From Bryum argenteum (lineage: Eukaryota > Streptophyta > Bryopsida > Bryales > Bryaceae): a stretch of DNA of 64,000 bases. The first letter of the stretch is position 1, and each line of letters starts with the position of its first letter. The notes below the pieces were generated by a model. The model did no database searches. It worked only from the letters and a program-made list of their open reading frames with translations, and was not told the origin of the DNA. Below, one piece after another: positions 1 through 16,748 of the stretch. The position numbers were made by a program, and so were the translations under genes. Location: assembly GCA_037043015.1 (NCBI GenBank), contig CM073325.1, positions 6,303,001 to 6,367,000 on the forward strand, written 5' to 3'.

Positions 1-3000
1 TCATCATAAACATATTTTCAAAAAAATAATCCATAAAAGACGAAATTTAAAGCTACCCGTATTGCTCTACTTTTGGCTTCAAAACTGAGATTTGAGTTTG
101 TAATCAATAACAATATTTGTAATCAATAACAATATCAAATATTCTTGTAGGTTTTATTAAGACTCCCCTTTTGCATAGCTCAAGGTTACGTTTACGTGAG
201 GTGTTATGTAGTAATAATTTACCCATATCTCCTTATGTATAGATGGTACAAGAATTCTATGTTTTCCAATTTCATTAAGTCAACTTCTACACAACTATAT
301 ATTGGTGATTGATGTCCAACTATAGTTCTAGTTATCATTGGGTTCAACAACTATTTAATAGTCCCCATATGTGCATTTTGTCTCAATTCAACTAATATGG
401 CCTTCAACTACAACTTGTTACCATTTTCAACAATTGATACTATAAATATAAGGTTCCTTAGTACCAAAAGATTTGGCTTCACAAACTTTGGTTCAAACAA
501 TATAAGTTTTAACATTACAAGTTCCACAATTGGAACTTGTCTATCTCAGCACCTCCATATTACATTTTCTATTATGATTTAAAATCAAACAAAACCATGG
601 TAATTTCATTGAAATTACTTTTAATGGCTAATGCTTGAAAGACCAAGTAATTGATTTCGCTATGTAAAATTTTGCCTAAGTTGTTGGACAATGTTCTCTT
701 TGTAAAGTTGTTTTTGCCTCTTACAAGTGATTCTCATTCAACGATCCAATATATACTACTACATGCAATGAAGAGGATTTAAATTTAATTGTGAGATGAA
801 AAGGATGATTTGCTATTGTAAGTTATGTTTGGATTTGACAAAATTTGTTGGGTTGGATCTCAAATCAATTTTATTTTCTGTGATAAAAATACAACTCTGT
901 ATAAGATGGTATGGAATATTTGCATAAATTTTAGAAAGAGAAGCTCATGTAGTTGGACTTGTACAACATAGAGTATGTTTTGTTGTTACAAACCCATTGT
1001 TTGAGTCAATATTTTTTTTTTCATGATTTACTTCAGTCCTAGTGATCTTAGAGTGAAGTTCAACAATCTTTTGATTGAATTATTTTTTATTTGAGTAAAT
1101 TTTGTATTGATTCGAATGCAGTGATATTTTGAACCTCGAAATAAAACCAAAAATTAAAAAAACAAACTTACACATTATCCTTGAGAAATTATATATCATA
1201 TATCTTTAGTTGAGTTTAAAAATTATTTGTTGGGTAAGATTCCAATTCAAGTGTAGAAGACATCGTAGCTCAATCCAAGTTGCAAAGAAGTAAAAGTAGT
1301 CTAATTTGGGACTCTTTTTCTTTGTGAAATTTGGTTTAGTGTTCACTATTTTAAGGTCACCATTGGAGCCAATAAACTCTTGTCATAATTTTTCAAGTAA
1401 TTGAGGTTTTTTTGAATCAACGCTTGAAAATTCTGTAGTTGGAGGTTGTTTGATTGCAATGATTTTGTGAATAGGGATTCCACTTCAAATTAATAATGAT
1501 GAAATATCGAAATTCTTAGTTATAATTTTTTTATAGTATATATTCTACTAAAAATATAGTAGGATCTTAAGTTGTAAAAGCAAATATTAAAAAGTAAAAT
1601 TCTATCTTGATTCAAATGATCATTATCTTTTTGTAGGTTTTACGGTAAGATACTTTATATTGATCACGCACGAGAACAAACAATCTACGTAATTTATTCG
1701 AGTTTTGGAGAATATTCATCATATTAAAAAATAGCATCCTTGCCAAATTTTAAATTGATGTTTCATTCTCAATTCAATCTATACAACTCTTAAATGTTAA
1801 AATGCTCACAAGAGATTCTAATATTACTTTCACTTTTAACGTGATTCATAAAACTCTTGGTTTTTGATGATATTGAAAGTATCAATCATCAAAGGATACT
1901 AAAAAATTATCATGAAATATCCAATATTATAAGCAATCAAAACAATGCTAATATTGAAAACTAGAATCAAGCATTAGGTAATCAAACATGCTACCTTAAG
2001 ATAGAACTAAGCAAGAGATGGCAACTTAGTATATGAGTTTACTTTCATATACTGAAATTAAAAATGAATGCCATCTACTAAGTGTAGTTTATATAGATTC
2101 AATTAAGATTATGGGTTTCTTTTGCAAAATCCGTGAACGTTTGCAAAATCACATTATTTACTTAAAGGCAAACCTTATCATTGAGTTTCGATTCCTGTCC
2201 TAAAAAGAGAAAAATTCAAAAATGGAAGCTCAACTTTATATGATAGAGAATTTTACCCAACAATAGTTGAACATCACTTAAAAGATATTACAATCATAAA
2301 GCTCATCTTGAAGTTTCTACTTTAGATTATTTAACTTTTAACCATCTCTATTAGAAAGACTTACTCTCGACCAAATATAAAAAAATATTAGCATTGCAAC
2401 ACAAGATTTACTTCAATTATGGTAAATGAATCTAATCTCTATAAGTATTTGGGTCGACTTATGATTCATAATGAATTTTTATCTCTATTTTAATTTATTT
2501 TTTAAATTATGATGTATCTTGTCTAAAGGCTTTGCACTCATATTGCATTCAAGGAGGATTTTGATAGTGAAAAGAGTATGTTCTAAACAAGTGATGCATG
2601 TAGATTGTACCCTCTATGGGAAAGTTTTTGATGCTTAAATATCACACAGGCAAAAGAACAAGTCACCACATGTTAAAATTTAGAAGAAGTCCTTTTTAGT
2701 GTAATATTCAAAGCAGGTGACATTATTGGTCAAAATTGGTCAATTTTGACACGATATTGTACTTAGACTAACTTTGTTTTAGTCTCAATACCTTAATTTG
2801 TGTCACTATGCACCTCAATCTAGCTACTTGGCATTTATGGCATGCATCATTAAGAACTTATGATATATTATATATTGTGCCACTATCAACAACAGATTGA
2901 GCTTATTTTTGTTGAATTTATTTTAGGTTACACTAATAAAATAATGACTTCATATAAAGTTGCTAATAGCATTGATATCATGCAGTTGTATCGTATCATT

Positions 3001-3024
3001 TTAACTTTGTCTTGGTCTTATCAG
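1..3024. other. AT-rich non-coding stretch
   Basis: About 3 kb of AT-rich DNA with only short, low-complexity reading frames. I recognise no protein motif, RNA gene or transposon end. If the long reading frame beginning near 3025 is an internal exon, its 5' exons and promoter should lie here, but I could not pick them out. A pyrimidine-rich tract ending in TTATCAG just before 3025 looks like a splice acceptor. Confidence 0.5.
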
Positions 3025-6000
3025 GCAGCTCCATACGAACAATCGCCTTCAACCACTTTGTCTAATGCATCGTCTACAACTAATGCTACTGCTAGTGATG
3101 ATGAACAAGAGTTTCTTCCTGCAAAAACTTTGAGTGGTTTTAATTCTCGAACTTCAATGTATAGCCGAGATTATAATATTGTTGCACCAATTATTGATGT
3201 AAATAATGATCAGGAGTTGCTTGGAAGCAATCGTAGCCCAAGAAAGAATTCCCAAATACCTATGCCTCTTAGTCTAAGCTTTGACATTTCAAAAGAGGGG
3301 ATTTCTCAACGTCGTCTTAGAAGTATCAGCCCTCGAAATTCTGGTGGAAACATTGGTCTTTTAGAAGATGGAGTGCCAAGGTATTGCCTTAGTAATTGCG
3401 GCTCACATGTTGCAAATAGCAATGCTACCACAGTTGAAAAATTGCCTTCCTATAGTTCAAGAAATCCTAACCTTAATTTTATTAACCATAGTAATATTAT
3501 TCCAAATGATAACTTATCTCGATACTCTACAATTAGTTCAAAGGCAATAAGTGAAAGAAAACCAAGTGAAGACTTTCATATAAATTCGGTGAGTAATTAT
3601 AATACCAATGATTTTAACAATGACAATAAAATCCCCGAAAAAATGATTCATTTATATAGTCCCAGTAATTCAAATCACAATTTTTCTCCTAGGCGTGTAA
3701 GTAATTCAAATATCAACAATGGCATACCAAGTGGAGACTCTCATGAAACTTCCGTGAGTAGTTATGATATGTACAATTTCAATGATGACAACAACATTCT
3801 CGAAAAGATGATTCATTCAAGTCGTGTTAGAAATTCAAGTTCTGTATATTATGATGCCGCTAGTTGCTCTCAAGATACAGACATGCATATACATAGTCAA
3901 AATAATGATAGTACAAAATCTTCTGATGTTAATGGTGGTACTTTATATGAGAATTTATCTCCTAGGCGTGTAAGTAATTCAAATAACAACAATGGTATAC
4001 CACGTAGAGACTCTCATGAAAGTTTGGTGAGTATTTATGATATCAATAAATCTAATAATGACAATAACATCTCGGAAAGAATGATTCATTCAAATCGTGT
4101 CAGTAATTCAAGTGCTCTATATTGCGATGGCGGTAATGGGTCTCAAAATACAAATATGCATAGACATAGTCAAAACAATGGAGGTACACAATTCTTTGAT
4201 GTTGATGGTGGTACTTCAAGTAAAAATTTATCGGCTCCTGGGCGCGCAAGTAATTCAAATATCAACAATGGCATACTAGGTGGAGACTCTCATGAGAATT
4301 TGTTGAGTAATTATAATATCAATACTTTTAATGATCACAATAACATCTCTGAAAGAATAATTCATTCAAATCGTGTCGATAATTCAAGTACTCAATATTC
4401 TAATGGCGCTAGTGGCGTTCAAAATACATACATGGATATATATAGTCAAAACAATGGAGGTGCACAATCCTTTGATGTTAATAGTGGTACTTTAGATGAG
4501 AATTTATCTCCTAAGGATGTGAATAATTTGAATATCAGCAGTGTCGTACCAAGCACGGCATTGCCTCCCATTTGCATGAGTAATTCTAATACTTGCAACG
4601 ATGTTCCGGATATCAAAGTGCGTGTGTATCGCGTGAGCAACTCTAATGCTTCTTCTCAAGATATCAACAATGATATTCCAATTGAAAAAGTCCTTGAAAA
4701 TTTAACAAATAATGTCAATATATCTTATTCTAATAATAAAAATGGTACTCTAAGTACGGACATGCCTCAAGCGCCCCAAGGAAATTCCAATGTTCTTTCT
4801 ACAAATACCACCCCTCTTGAAGATATGCTCATGTATGAAGGAAACAAGATAACCGTTCAATCTCCAATTGTTGCTAGAAATACATCAAATGAGAATACAT
4901 TTGGATATCGTCAAAGACCAAATGTTGTTAGTAATAGCTCAAATGAGAATACAGTGACCACCCTTCAATCTCCAAATGTTGTTAGTAATAGCTCAAATGA
5001 GAATACAGTGACCACCCTTCAATCTCCAAATGATCCTAGTAATAGCTCAAATGAGAATACAGTGACTACCCTTCAATCTCCAAATGTTGCTAGTAATAGC
5101 TCAAATGAGAATACAGTGACCACCCTTCAATCTCCAAATGTTCCTAGTAATAGCTCAAATGAGAATACATTTGGATATCGTCAAAAAGGTTTGGAAACCA
5201 CCCTTCAATCTCCAAATGTTGCTAGTAATAACTCAAATGAGAAAGGTTTGGAAACCACCCTTCAATCTCCAAATGTTGCTAGTAATAACTCAAATGAGAA
5301 TACATATGGATATCGTCAAAAAGGTTTGGAAACCACCCCTCAATCTCCAAATGTTGCTAGTAATAACTCAAATGAGAATACATTTGGATATTGTCAAAGC
5401 TATTCACAGACCACCTTTCAATCTCCAAATGACCAAAACTCAACACACTTGAATTCCACATCCGGCCAAGATACTACTACTTTATTTGATTCTACCACTT
5501 CTACCTCCAAGTTCTCTGAAACGGATAGAGTTGATACTCAAGATATACGCAGTATGGGTCCTACTAGCATTGTTAGCCCCTCAATACCAAGTGTTGAACA
5601 AGCCCGCTTCCCTTTGCTCATACCACCCCCAAGTAGAAGCCAAGAAATCACTCAGTGTGTAAATGCAAATTGTACTACACACCAATGTTGTATAAAAGTA
5701 GTGTGTGTTTGTGATGCTAAACATTCCGAACCAATGTTATCAAATACCCTAAATTCTTCACAGCAAGATTCTTCTTGGCAAAGATACAATGAACAACCAA
5801 TGGTTTCAAGGTCAAAAGATTATCTAGATCATCGCAGAGTTAGTAACCCAGTACCGTTGGGGTTCACTAAAGAATCGACTACACAATTTAGAAATTCTAT
5901 ATCAGTACCATCAAGTGAGACAAGTTCTGCTCGACCCGTTCATATAAGTTCAGCATCTTCAAGTAAGCAAAAGCTAAGGCCTATTAGTCACGGAGAAGTA

Positions 6001-6207
6001 AGTGATAATTATGATCTTGCATATCACCAAATAGTAACATATTTTTTCTATGCATTTCTATAGTATATTAACTTAATCATATTAAAAATCTAGTTATTTT
6101 TATGAATACTTGATAATGTGCAACATACATCGTTTTCTTTTCAGTTGTACCAAAATTTACATAATATGGATCATTTTCAAAGTTACATCACTAATGGGCT
6201 TGCGAAG
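3025..6207 (+). CDS. Long Asn/Ser-rich repetitive protein, possibly the N-terminal part of a centrin fusion
   Basis: One open frame of about 1,010 codons, rich in Asn and Ser, with no family I recognise. An in-frame Met exists at 2860, but the codons before 3025 read like intron and a good acceptor (TTATCAG) ends at 3024, so I start the exon at 3025. The protein looks disordered. It carries several Ser-Pro-Arg sites, three to four copies of a unit of roughly 90-100 residues (about 3660-4510), and then short Asn/Ser/Gln units (about 4909-5440). Near its 3' end a donor after 6048 (ATA|GTAACA) and a strong pyrimidine-rich acceptor ending TTTTCAG at 6144 would join a 21-codon exon at 6145-6207 in phase 0. 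That exon ends AAG|GTGTAT. The centrin exons downstream can be joined in the same phase, so this may be the N-terminus of a fusion protein. The alternative is two separate genes. Expression is unproven. Confidence 0.55.
3660..4510 (+). repeat. Coding tandem repeat of about 270-280 bp
   Basis: Successive units share the order NLSPRRVSNSN, then NNGIP, GDSHE, YD-N, ERMIHSNRV, HSQNN and DVNGGT. Three units are clear (starting near 3681, 3955 and 4228) with a partial one before. The frame stays open and the unit length stays near a multiple of three, so the expansion has kept coding ability. Confidence 0.75.
4909..5440 (+). repeat. Coding minisatellite of 54 bp and variants
   Basis: About nine degenerate units. 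The core unit is 18 codons containing SNSSNENT, TTLQSP and N-V-S. Later units carry an alternative insert with GYRQKGLETT. Copies are nearly identical at DNA level around 4930-5150, which implies recent slippage or unequal exchange. Confidence 0.85.
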
Positions 6208-6707
6208 GTGTATACACAAAATTTATAAGTGAATATAATGTAAAGGGATCTTCTAATGTCTATGACTTAAAGACTGGTGGATGTATGAGTGTGTTAATGT
6301 AAGGTTATTTCATATTTTCAATTGGATAGCGTGATGCTGCTATTTACAGATTGTTTCGAGATTGGTATGGCCATATGGTCTTAGATTTGAATAACATGGT
6401 TAACTTCTCATCTAATTAAGAAAACATAGAGGATGGTACTATGTATACATGGTTAGGGACATCGCATATATAAATTTCTCACTACTTATGACTTATGTGT
6501 AACTTTCTTGATTGTTATTATCTTGTCCCAAACTTCCCTTCTCTAATTATCATACATAATGTTGCCTACCAAAGAGTAAAGTGACAATCTAAGTAAAGTC
6601 TATGCTAGTGATATTTGACATTATAAAACTAATTATATTGGATGACCACTAGTGTAGTAGTATGTTCCATTGATAAGAATTTCAGAGAATGATTGTATTT
6701 TATGTAA

Positions 6708-9919
<3,212 letters not shown>

Positions 9920-11660
9920 TTGTCTACTTTTGGACTAGGAGTAGTCTAGAAGTAACACATTGGGAGCTTTCCCCATGACTTTGTTAACACAAAAGTGAAC
10001 CAAATTAAAAATTAAAATTGGATGATATCACAAGAATATGAAGATACTCAAATTTCCCAAAGTTATTTTCAATTAGCATAGTTACAACTACACAGTATTG
10101 AAAAAACTGAACTCTTTTCTAGTCCGGATTTCGTGAATGAGTCCCGATTTAGTTCAATGTGACGTAAGTTAAACAACTTTAAATTCTTAGACAACATCCA
10201 CCATCATACACGTCACAATAACACAAAATGTAAGAAAAAGACTAAGTTTTACTCTTGCCATTTGTGTAGACAGCTTATTTTTCATACTGATATCTCAAAA
10301 CAAGGAAAGAAAAACTACTAATTATATGTCAAGCATCTCCATAAATAACTCCTCTATACTTTACCAAGTATCATATCATTTATATATTGATATCTAAAAT
10401 CAAGCAAAGAATAACTACTTCATAATTCCAAACATAATTTGAACACATTACGTCAAGTTCATACCATACCTACGTGGTTAGCCCAACAAATATTACGTAG
10501 TTTTTTGAGGTGCCAATTTTTTTGAAAATTGTCTATTGTTAGAAAGGTTAATCTTGGTAATCAAAAATCTCGGAATTTTGACCAAAGTAAGTGTGATGAA
10601 CTCAAAAACTCAAAATTAACCAAATATTCAGCACTACTGTGCGAGAAATGCACGTACAAAACTTCTCAAATTATAACTTTATTGAGAAAGTCTGTAATGA
10701 TTTAGGACTTGTATAGTATTTACTTTTAACATTAAAACATTATATTGAACCATAACTTATTTCCTATAAACATGAGTTCAAGAGTGAAACAAACCTTTCA
10801 ATACATTGGTTTTCTTGAAAGAAAAGAGGTATATGGAGATCATATTATTGTTGTCATTCACTTGGCCCCTAAGCATCCCTTGGGTCCAAAACTAAGCCAA
10901 AAAATGCATATACTTTGAGGAGTTGTATCTCCTATATCAAGTGTTGGATTTCAATTTTATTTTTTGAGTTGGAATCTAATTCAAGTCTAACTCTTGTTGT
11001 GAAAATCTTAATGTCATCCAATATGTTTTAAAGACACGGCATGGCTTTTAGTGCAAGAGCTTTAGATTTGGACTATTCTTTCCTTGTAAGATATGAGGCA
11101 GTATTCACCATTGCAAGGCTATTACTTGTTGGTAAGGTTTTTTATTGGGATTGGTCCGTTGATAGTGTTTCCACTCTAAAGTGAAATTCTGAACTTTCAT
11201 GATCATTTTTTAGTACAAATACATTATGATCTCGCAATCTAAAAAGCCTTATGTATTCAAATTTGACACACATGACCTATACTAAGTGTACTACAAGATC
11301 GTATGGTTGAAACCTAAATAACCTACTTTTATTCTCTTGCATGAAGCTTTCAAAAAACTATGTCTCTTGACCAAAACATGGCAAGGACGATTAGGGGTTA
11401 CAGTTCAAAGAACTATTCACTTCATTGGATATATGTGCAATTCTTCCACATGCTTCTCTTTTACAATCAATTGGTGAAAATGAAATGCTATTGATCAAAA
11501 TTTGAGGTTTATTCTCTTGCTTTCACTAACAAGACAACCTAACAAATCTATTGTCATAACAAAATAATTGTCGTAACCAATCTATTGTCATGACAATTCT
11601 ATCATCTTTGTTGAAACCATACACCTTATTGCTCTATGATTCTAGAATCGCGTGCTCCAA
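9920..11660. other. Intergenic AT-rich DNA
   Basis: Downstream of the centrin stop. No coding frame of interest, no RNA gene and no clear element ends seen before the MITE at 11665. Confidence 0.5.
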
Positions 11661-11664
11661 TTAA

Positions 11665-12026
11665 CCCTTAAACGCCCAAGGTGACCTGAGGGGTCACCTT
11701 TCAACAGAATCTTCTCTGAAGCTCTCACTGTACTCAACTTTTCACTTATATTTTGATGTCAAACTGGTCACCTTCTTGTGATGCATTCAAAAAGTGAAAT
11801 TTTAGAATTCAAATCACAATTTGTATGAGTGATTTTGTGCTTTGAAAGGATTGTGGTAGCGAGGTTGGGGTGGTACATAACCTTGTAGGAGGTTGCAAGC
11901 TCATCATTGATTGGTGCATTCATGATGCCCTTGTTCAAAAAGTGCACTATTCATGATGCCCAAGTCCAAAAGATATTGTGATCCAATTTTGGGCTGCCCG
12001 TTTCACACCCCATGGGCGTTTAAGGG
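11665..12026. mobile_element. TTAA-flanked MITE, 362 bp, copy 1
   Basis: The element starts CCCTTAAACGCCCA and ends with the exact inverse, TGGGCGTTTAAGGG (14-bp perfect inverted repeats). TTAA stands directly outside both ends. It has no coding capacity. A second copy of the same length lies at 26770-27131, with most of the interior alignable at high identity. A TTAA target site with termini beginning CCC is the hallmark of the piggyBac superfamily. That assignment is inferred from the ends only, since no transposase is present. Confidence 0.8.
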
Positions 12027-12508
12027 TTAAACCCCTAATCACATACTCCAATTAAACCCCTAAAAGAGAAGCCCTACATACGGCCATATATAAAATCCAA
12101 GAACAACTTCTTTTTAATTTGATTTTGAGAAATTCAACCGTTGGATCTTGTATAACTGTCTAATTAGTCTACCCACAAATTTTTATCGAGTTTCATCGTA
12201 CATTGATCTTGAGATATATTGCGTCAAAGTTTCAGTTTGTGCAAAAACACCCAAGTATTCCGCTTAGCTACAAAGCATGCCAAACAGAGCCCCATTTGGG
12301 TCACATACCAAAAAGTCTCCTCATTATTAGCAAGCGCAATAAAAAGCAACAACACTCGTGACGGGACGGGTGGCAGAGATTGCCATTCCAGTCCTCTGTC
12401 AATGGAATTTCTCAACAATGTACTGCAGTTGTCGAATATAATAAAGTACCGCAAAAACAACACAATTGGATGAGAGGCTCCATTACCATTACAAGATCAT
12501 GATATCCA
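12027..12508. other. 3' flank of the aminotransferase gene
   Basis: Lies downstream of the minus-strand stop codon at 12509. It is probably 3' UTR and spacer. No other gene seen. Confidence 0.4.
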
Positions 12509-15500
12509 TCAATGCTGGTTACGCACTATGATATCCACATCCCCTTCACCTCCCCGGGATTTCCTTTTCCGCCGCTTCTTCTCTGCGAATCTTGTCAGCC
12601 GGCCACATGCTATCTCCAGGCTTGCTGGTGCCATCGATGCATAGCATACTCGAAAGAACCCCGGCTCTGCGTAATGGCACGCTTGACCTGATTCATCACA
12701 AAGAAAATCATTCAGCTCCAAACAAATCATGGTACAACATAATTACCTTTTAAGAATTTGAACCATCATAAAGATGAGGAGTATAACATACTAAGTTCGC
12801 CACTACTCAGTAACCAGATTCACAAAAGGGAACCAACATAGAACAGATCCTACGAAAGCTTTGGTTCATATGATGTAAGATGAGGTACAATTTCGGTTAA
12901 TTCATTTGTTGTAATAGTGAATTATGTGCTATTGAGCAAAACGAACTCCTCGGCACATGATATAACAGCAAGTGGCAATCAATAAACAGAACGATAAACA
13001 TCAAGCAACAGCTTGTCTTGGCTTTTATTACGTGCATCATAATTGACTACATCATACATTCAGAAGTGACGTAGGAGCAATACCTGGTGTAAGGACGATA
13101 CGAGATTCATCGAGAATCTCCTTCCAGAGACGATCTTCTGCCTCGAAAGTGGGCTGCAACACAGGTCAGGTCACTTGTAAGAAAGAAGCTAACAGCAATA
13201 GCAAACATTGTTACTCTAATCGAAAAATCATTTTCTGCAGTAAACGTTACTTACCTCGGTCAGTAGATTTCTCAGGTCAAGCCAGCAGAACATCGCTGCA
13301 CATGCAGGCATGTACCGGAGACCTGCTGCTTCAAAAGACTTCGTCAAAAGCTCATAAGACTTCTTCAACCGCCTGCAATACCATTTTCACACTTCGTAAA
13401 CTGATACTAGTACTATTCTGCAACGAATACTAGTCCGCAACATCGAAACCAGACAAACACCGACCTGTTATTCTCCTCCACGTAAGTATCGACAAAATGT
13501 TCATCTTCCAACATGATCGCTAGTGCATGTTGAGTGTCGTTCGAAACTGCGGCGAACATGCCCATATTTTGCCAAAACTGCATTTCATCACACCGTAAAT
13601 GTCAAACATTGATTTTCCGCAGACAGATTCAGTATCCCATACTCATTCTTTTTAGAGAAAGAATAGCTCACCTCGAGGAGATCCTTGTTCTTTGTGTGGA
13701 GGCAACCGACACGGAAACCGTTCATGCCGAAGTCTTTGCTCATACCGTAGGCAGTGTGGACAAGCTCAGCAACGATTTCAGCAGAGAGGAGACCTTCCGC
13801 GACCGCGTTCTTCGCAACTTTCTCCATGCTCACAAACTCGTCCACCGAGGGCCTAGACCAACCACGTTTTTTGAGTTGAGAAGTCTGAACAACAAGCTAC
13901 TCTGTCAGATGAAACTGTACATTCCGTAAGTGTGTATGATACGAGCAAAGGGAAACAAGTGTTAAGGACAAGCTAGTACTAACCCAAATTTGGAATTTGC
14001 ATAAATCTCGTCAGAGAGCACATGAAGACCTCGTTTGACAGCCCACAGAAGCAGCTCCTGCTCGTATAACACACACGCCTAAAGTGAGATTGAGGCATTC
14101 CGCAACAGCAAAACTGACCAAGAACGAAGATCCATGTCTCTGTGTTACATGTTCGTCATGTAAATGTTCGAACAAGCCATTTGTGGAATCTTTCGATTGA
14201 GCACTCCATTGAATTTAATGATTCCCATACGAGTTTAGCACATTACCTTGAGGGTTGCCTCGGGGTAAAGAGTACCCAGCGGGTTGCCAGGATTTGTGAC
14301 GAGGAGCATCCGAGCATGAATGCCTTTCGCTTCGGCAACCCGCACAGCCTCCTCCATCTCTTGAAAAGTTGGAATGTAAGTGCGAGTATCAGTCGGCTGA
14401 ACTGGAATTGGAATCACCTCGTTCTGCAACATCACATCTCCTTTGAGTTTAGAGCTCAGCAGCAGCAATCACATCATAAATTTGATTGCAGAGCAACTCA
14501 CCCGAATGGACATATCATTGTCGAAAGCAGGAAAGTAAGGCGCTGGTATCAAGCATCCATCGCCAGGATTACATATTGCAAAGAAAAACAGGTCCAGCAC
14601 ACTGCACTTGCATAACAAAACCCCCCAAATCCATTCAACACCCAAACTCAGAGCTTGAAATATGAACACACAAATGTACCGACAACCATCAACCATGCCC
14701 TAAGATATTCGTACCGCTTCTGTAGGCTAGGCAAACTTAAAAAGTGAATTCATACTCTCCTCATAAAAGACGTTGGGGATACATTTATTATCATAAACTT
14801 GATATTGATTACTGAAATATTTGTTTGCTGATGCGAAACTTGCTCAAAGAACTTGATTGGTGAGAGGAGGTATGCTTACGCAGTAACGCCACTAGAGATG
14901 CAGATATGGCTCGGATCCACCTACAAAGAATGAAGCAGCAGCATATGATTCCATGCTTTCAGAATATACTCTAATATACTCTCTGATCTACTTTCACATA
15001 CTCTCATATACATAAACTTTCAGCATATGCTTAAAACGTTGGAGAGGGGGTACCTCAACGCCCATGAATGTCCTCTGCATCATACGAGAAATGGCGTTCC
15101 GTAATCGCTCACCTCCTCGAAAATTGCCATACAAACCAACTGTGGCTGGAATCTCCCTACAATTCCTGATGATGGAACCAAGAATTCAGATTCAATCAGT
15201 GCAAAATTCTCTTAACAGCAATGCGTGGAATAGTGGCAAGGAAGTATTACCGAATCTTATCATGGACGAGATCGAACGACAAAACGCTTTCAGCAGTAGC
15301 CATCTGCGAAAAAACAACACCGTTAGTACCGTCGAAAATTGAGATTCAAACTGACCTCAGGAAGGGGGTTAGCGCAATACCACAAAGTAGCCATCGGGGT
15401 TAGTGAGGCTCCACGGATTCTTCTTCGCATCGTTGACAGCTCTGATGTAGGGAGAGAAAGGGGCGAGAGCGCGTTTGCCTCGGTTCGAAAGATTGGTTCG

Positions 15501-15569
15501 AACACCACCGGGCTTGCTATTGTTATTGTTGCCCTCCCCGTTCTTGATAGATTCGCCATTCATCGGCAT
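12509..15569 (-). CDS. ACC-synthase-like PLP-dependent aminotransferase
   Basis: Fold-type I PLP enzyme of the 1-aminocyclopropane-1-carboxylate synthase family. Twelve exons on the minus strand: 15569-15381, 15303-15251, 15165-15054, 14920-14880, 14601-14502, 14423-14247, 14057-13984, 13852-13672, 13577-13465, 13372-13255, 13153-13084 and 12687-12509. They sum to 1,407 nt and 468 residues, the usual family size, with every phase matching. Visible motifs: NPGNPLGT near 209-216, SDEIY with Asp240 and Tyr243, YGMSKDFG with the PLP Schiff-base Lys at about 288, GFRVG, and EPGFFRVCYA with the carboxylate-binding Arg near 422. The N-terminal 30 residues are Asn/Gly-rich. Several active-site neighbours differ from flowering-plant ACS (for instance PAPYFPAFD instead of the PYYPGFD type). 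Activity as true ACC synthase is therefore uncertain; seed-free plant members may have other activities such as C-S lyase. It is transcribed away from the URI1-like gene. Confidence 0.93.
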
Positions 15570-16748
15570 GGTTGCAATCTCACATGTCTAAGCCCAAAAC
15601 CCTTCGTAACCCTCACGCGCATAGAGCCAAAGCTCCCCGCAGATTGGCAGAAAGAACGGACACTCCAAAATGCGCTTTCGCAAATTCCCGTTCCTATAAC
15701 CCTCTCAAAAGGAATCTGACGAAAACGAAGGAACACCGCAAAACAAAAGAGGAGTCGGTTACTTCGATGACTCTGGAAAGAGAATTGGAGAAACGCCACA
15801 GAATTCTCGCCAAGCAATGTATACATCCAAGTGGGGAATGCGATTAAAACGGTGGCACGTGATTCGGGCTTACCGAGCTTCTTCAGAATGTATTCTTGTT
15901 AGAGATTCTCTACCGATGTTCGCGTTTTAAGGGGGGGCTTCGGGAGATTAAAAAACTAACAGAATCTCATACAGTAGCACTGGCAGAGGATTTCATTCCC
16001 CAACGCTAAGGCCTACCTCAGGATGAGGGCCATATCCACGGCTACGGACTACAAGAACGCGGGCTTCCATGACCGTGAATTGGCCTTATATGCTCGAGAG
16101 CTGATGCTGCAACCCTATCATTCGTTTGATTCCTTCTTAGCAGGTGGATGCTTTGTTTACCTTGAAATTTATTCAAATCAAAGCTATAGTCTAGTATTCG
16201 ATCAGCATTGTGCATTTTACGGCAATCGTTTGATTCATTCGTAGCAGGTGTGGGCTTCGTTCCTTTGCGATTTTAGTAAAATTGTAGTCTAGTAGCCGAT
16301 CAATATCGTGCATAATGTCATCCTCACATAGTTCGATATGATTTAGAATTTCTTCCGAGCAATTTATATTTCTAGCACCGTGACAAGTGATGGGGTGCAG
16401 TTGGGTGCTGTGATCGATTTTGCGGTCTACGTTGAGCTCGCCTAAGTAATGGTACGACCATCTCGTGTTTATGAACGGAACTGATTGATTTTTGCAAAGA
16501 GGTTGTGAATTCAATTGCCCAGAAGCACCTAGTGACTTTTGTTTCGATGCTCTCTGGAAAATTTGGTGGTTGATGATCTTGAGAGCCAGGCGTGTAACTG
16601 TGTGCACCGGAGCTGAATTACTTTACTGCAGCTCCTTGTTCATCAAACACCGACAACTTCATCTGCATTTTAGGGTTAGGGTTTTTGTTCTGAAACAATC
16701 ATGTTGGTTTGTTCATGTTGTTTGCAGTCAGATTGCAAGAGTTAAGAG
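15570..16748. promoter_or_regulatory. Divergent intergenic region between the aminotransferase and URI1-like genes
   Basis: About 1.2 kb separates the two head-to-head start codons. It must hold both promoters and 5' UTRs. I see no convincing additional gene; the short frames here are chance. Apart from the telo-box motif listed separately I cannot assign elements. Confidence 0.5.
16671..16686. promoter_or_regulatory. Telo-box-like motif upstream of the URI1-like gene
   Basis: The sequence TAGGGTTAGGGTTTTT lies 63-78 bases before the start codon. It contains two overlapping copies of the AAACCCTA-type box on the reverse strand. Such boxes are common in promoters and leaders of plant translation and growth-related genes. 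Function here is inferred. Confidence 0.5.

Noticed and set aside
2860-3024. Upstream in-frame start for the Asn-rich protein
   Set aside because: Composition before 3025 looks like intron and a convincing acceptor ends at 3024; the Met at 2860 is probably chance.
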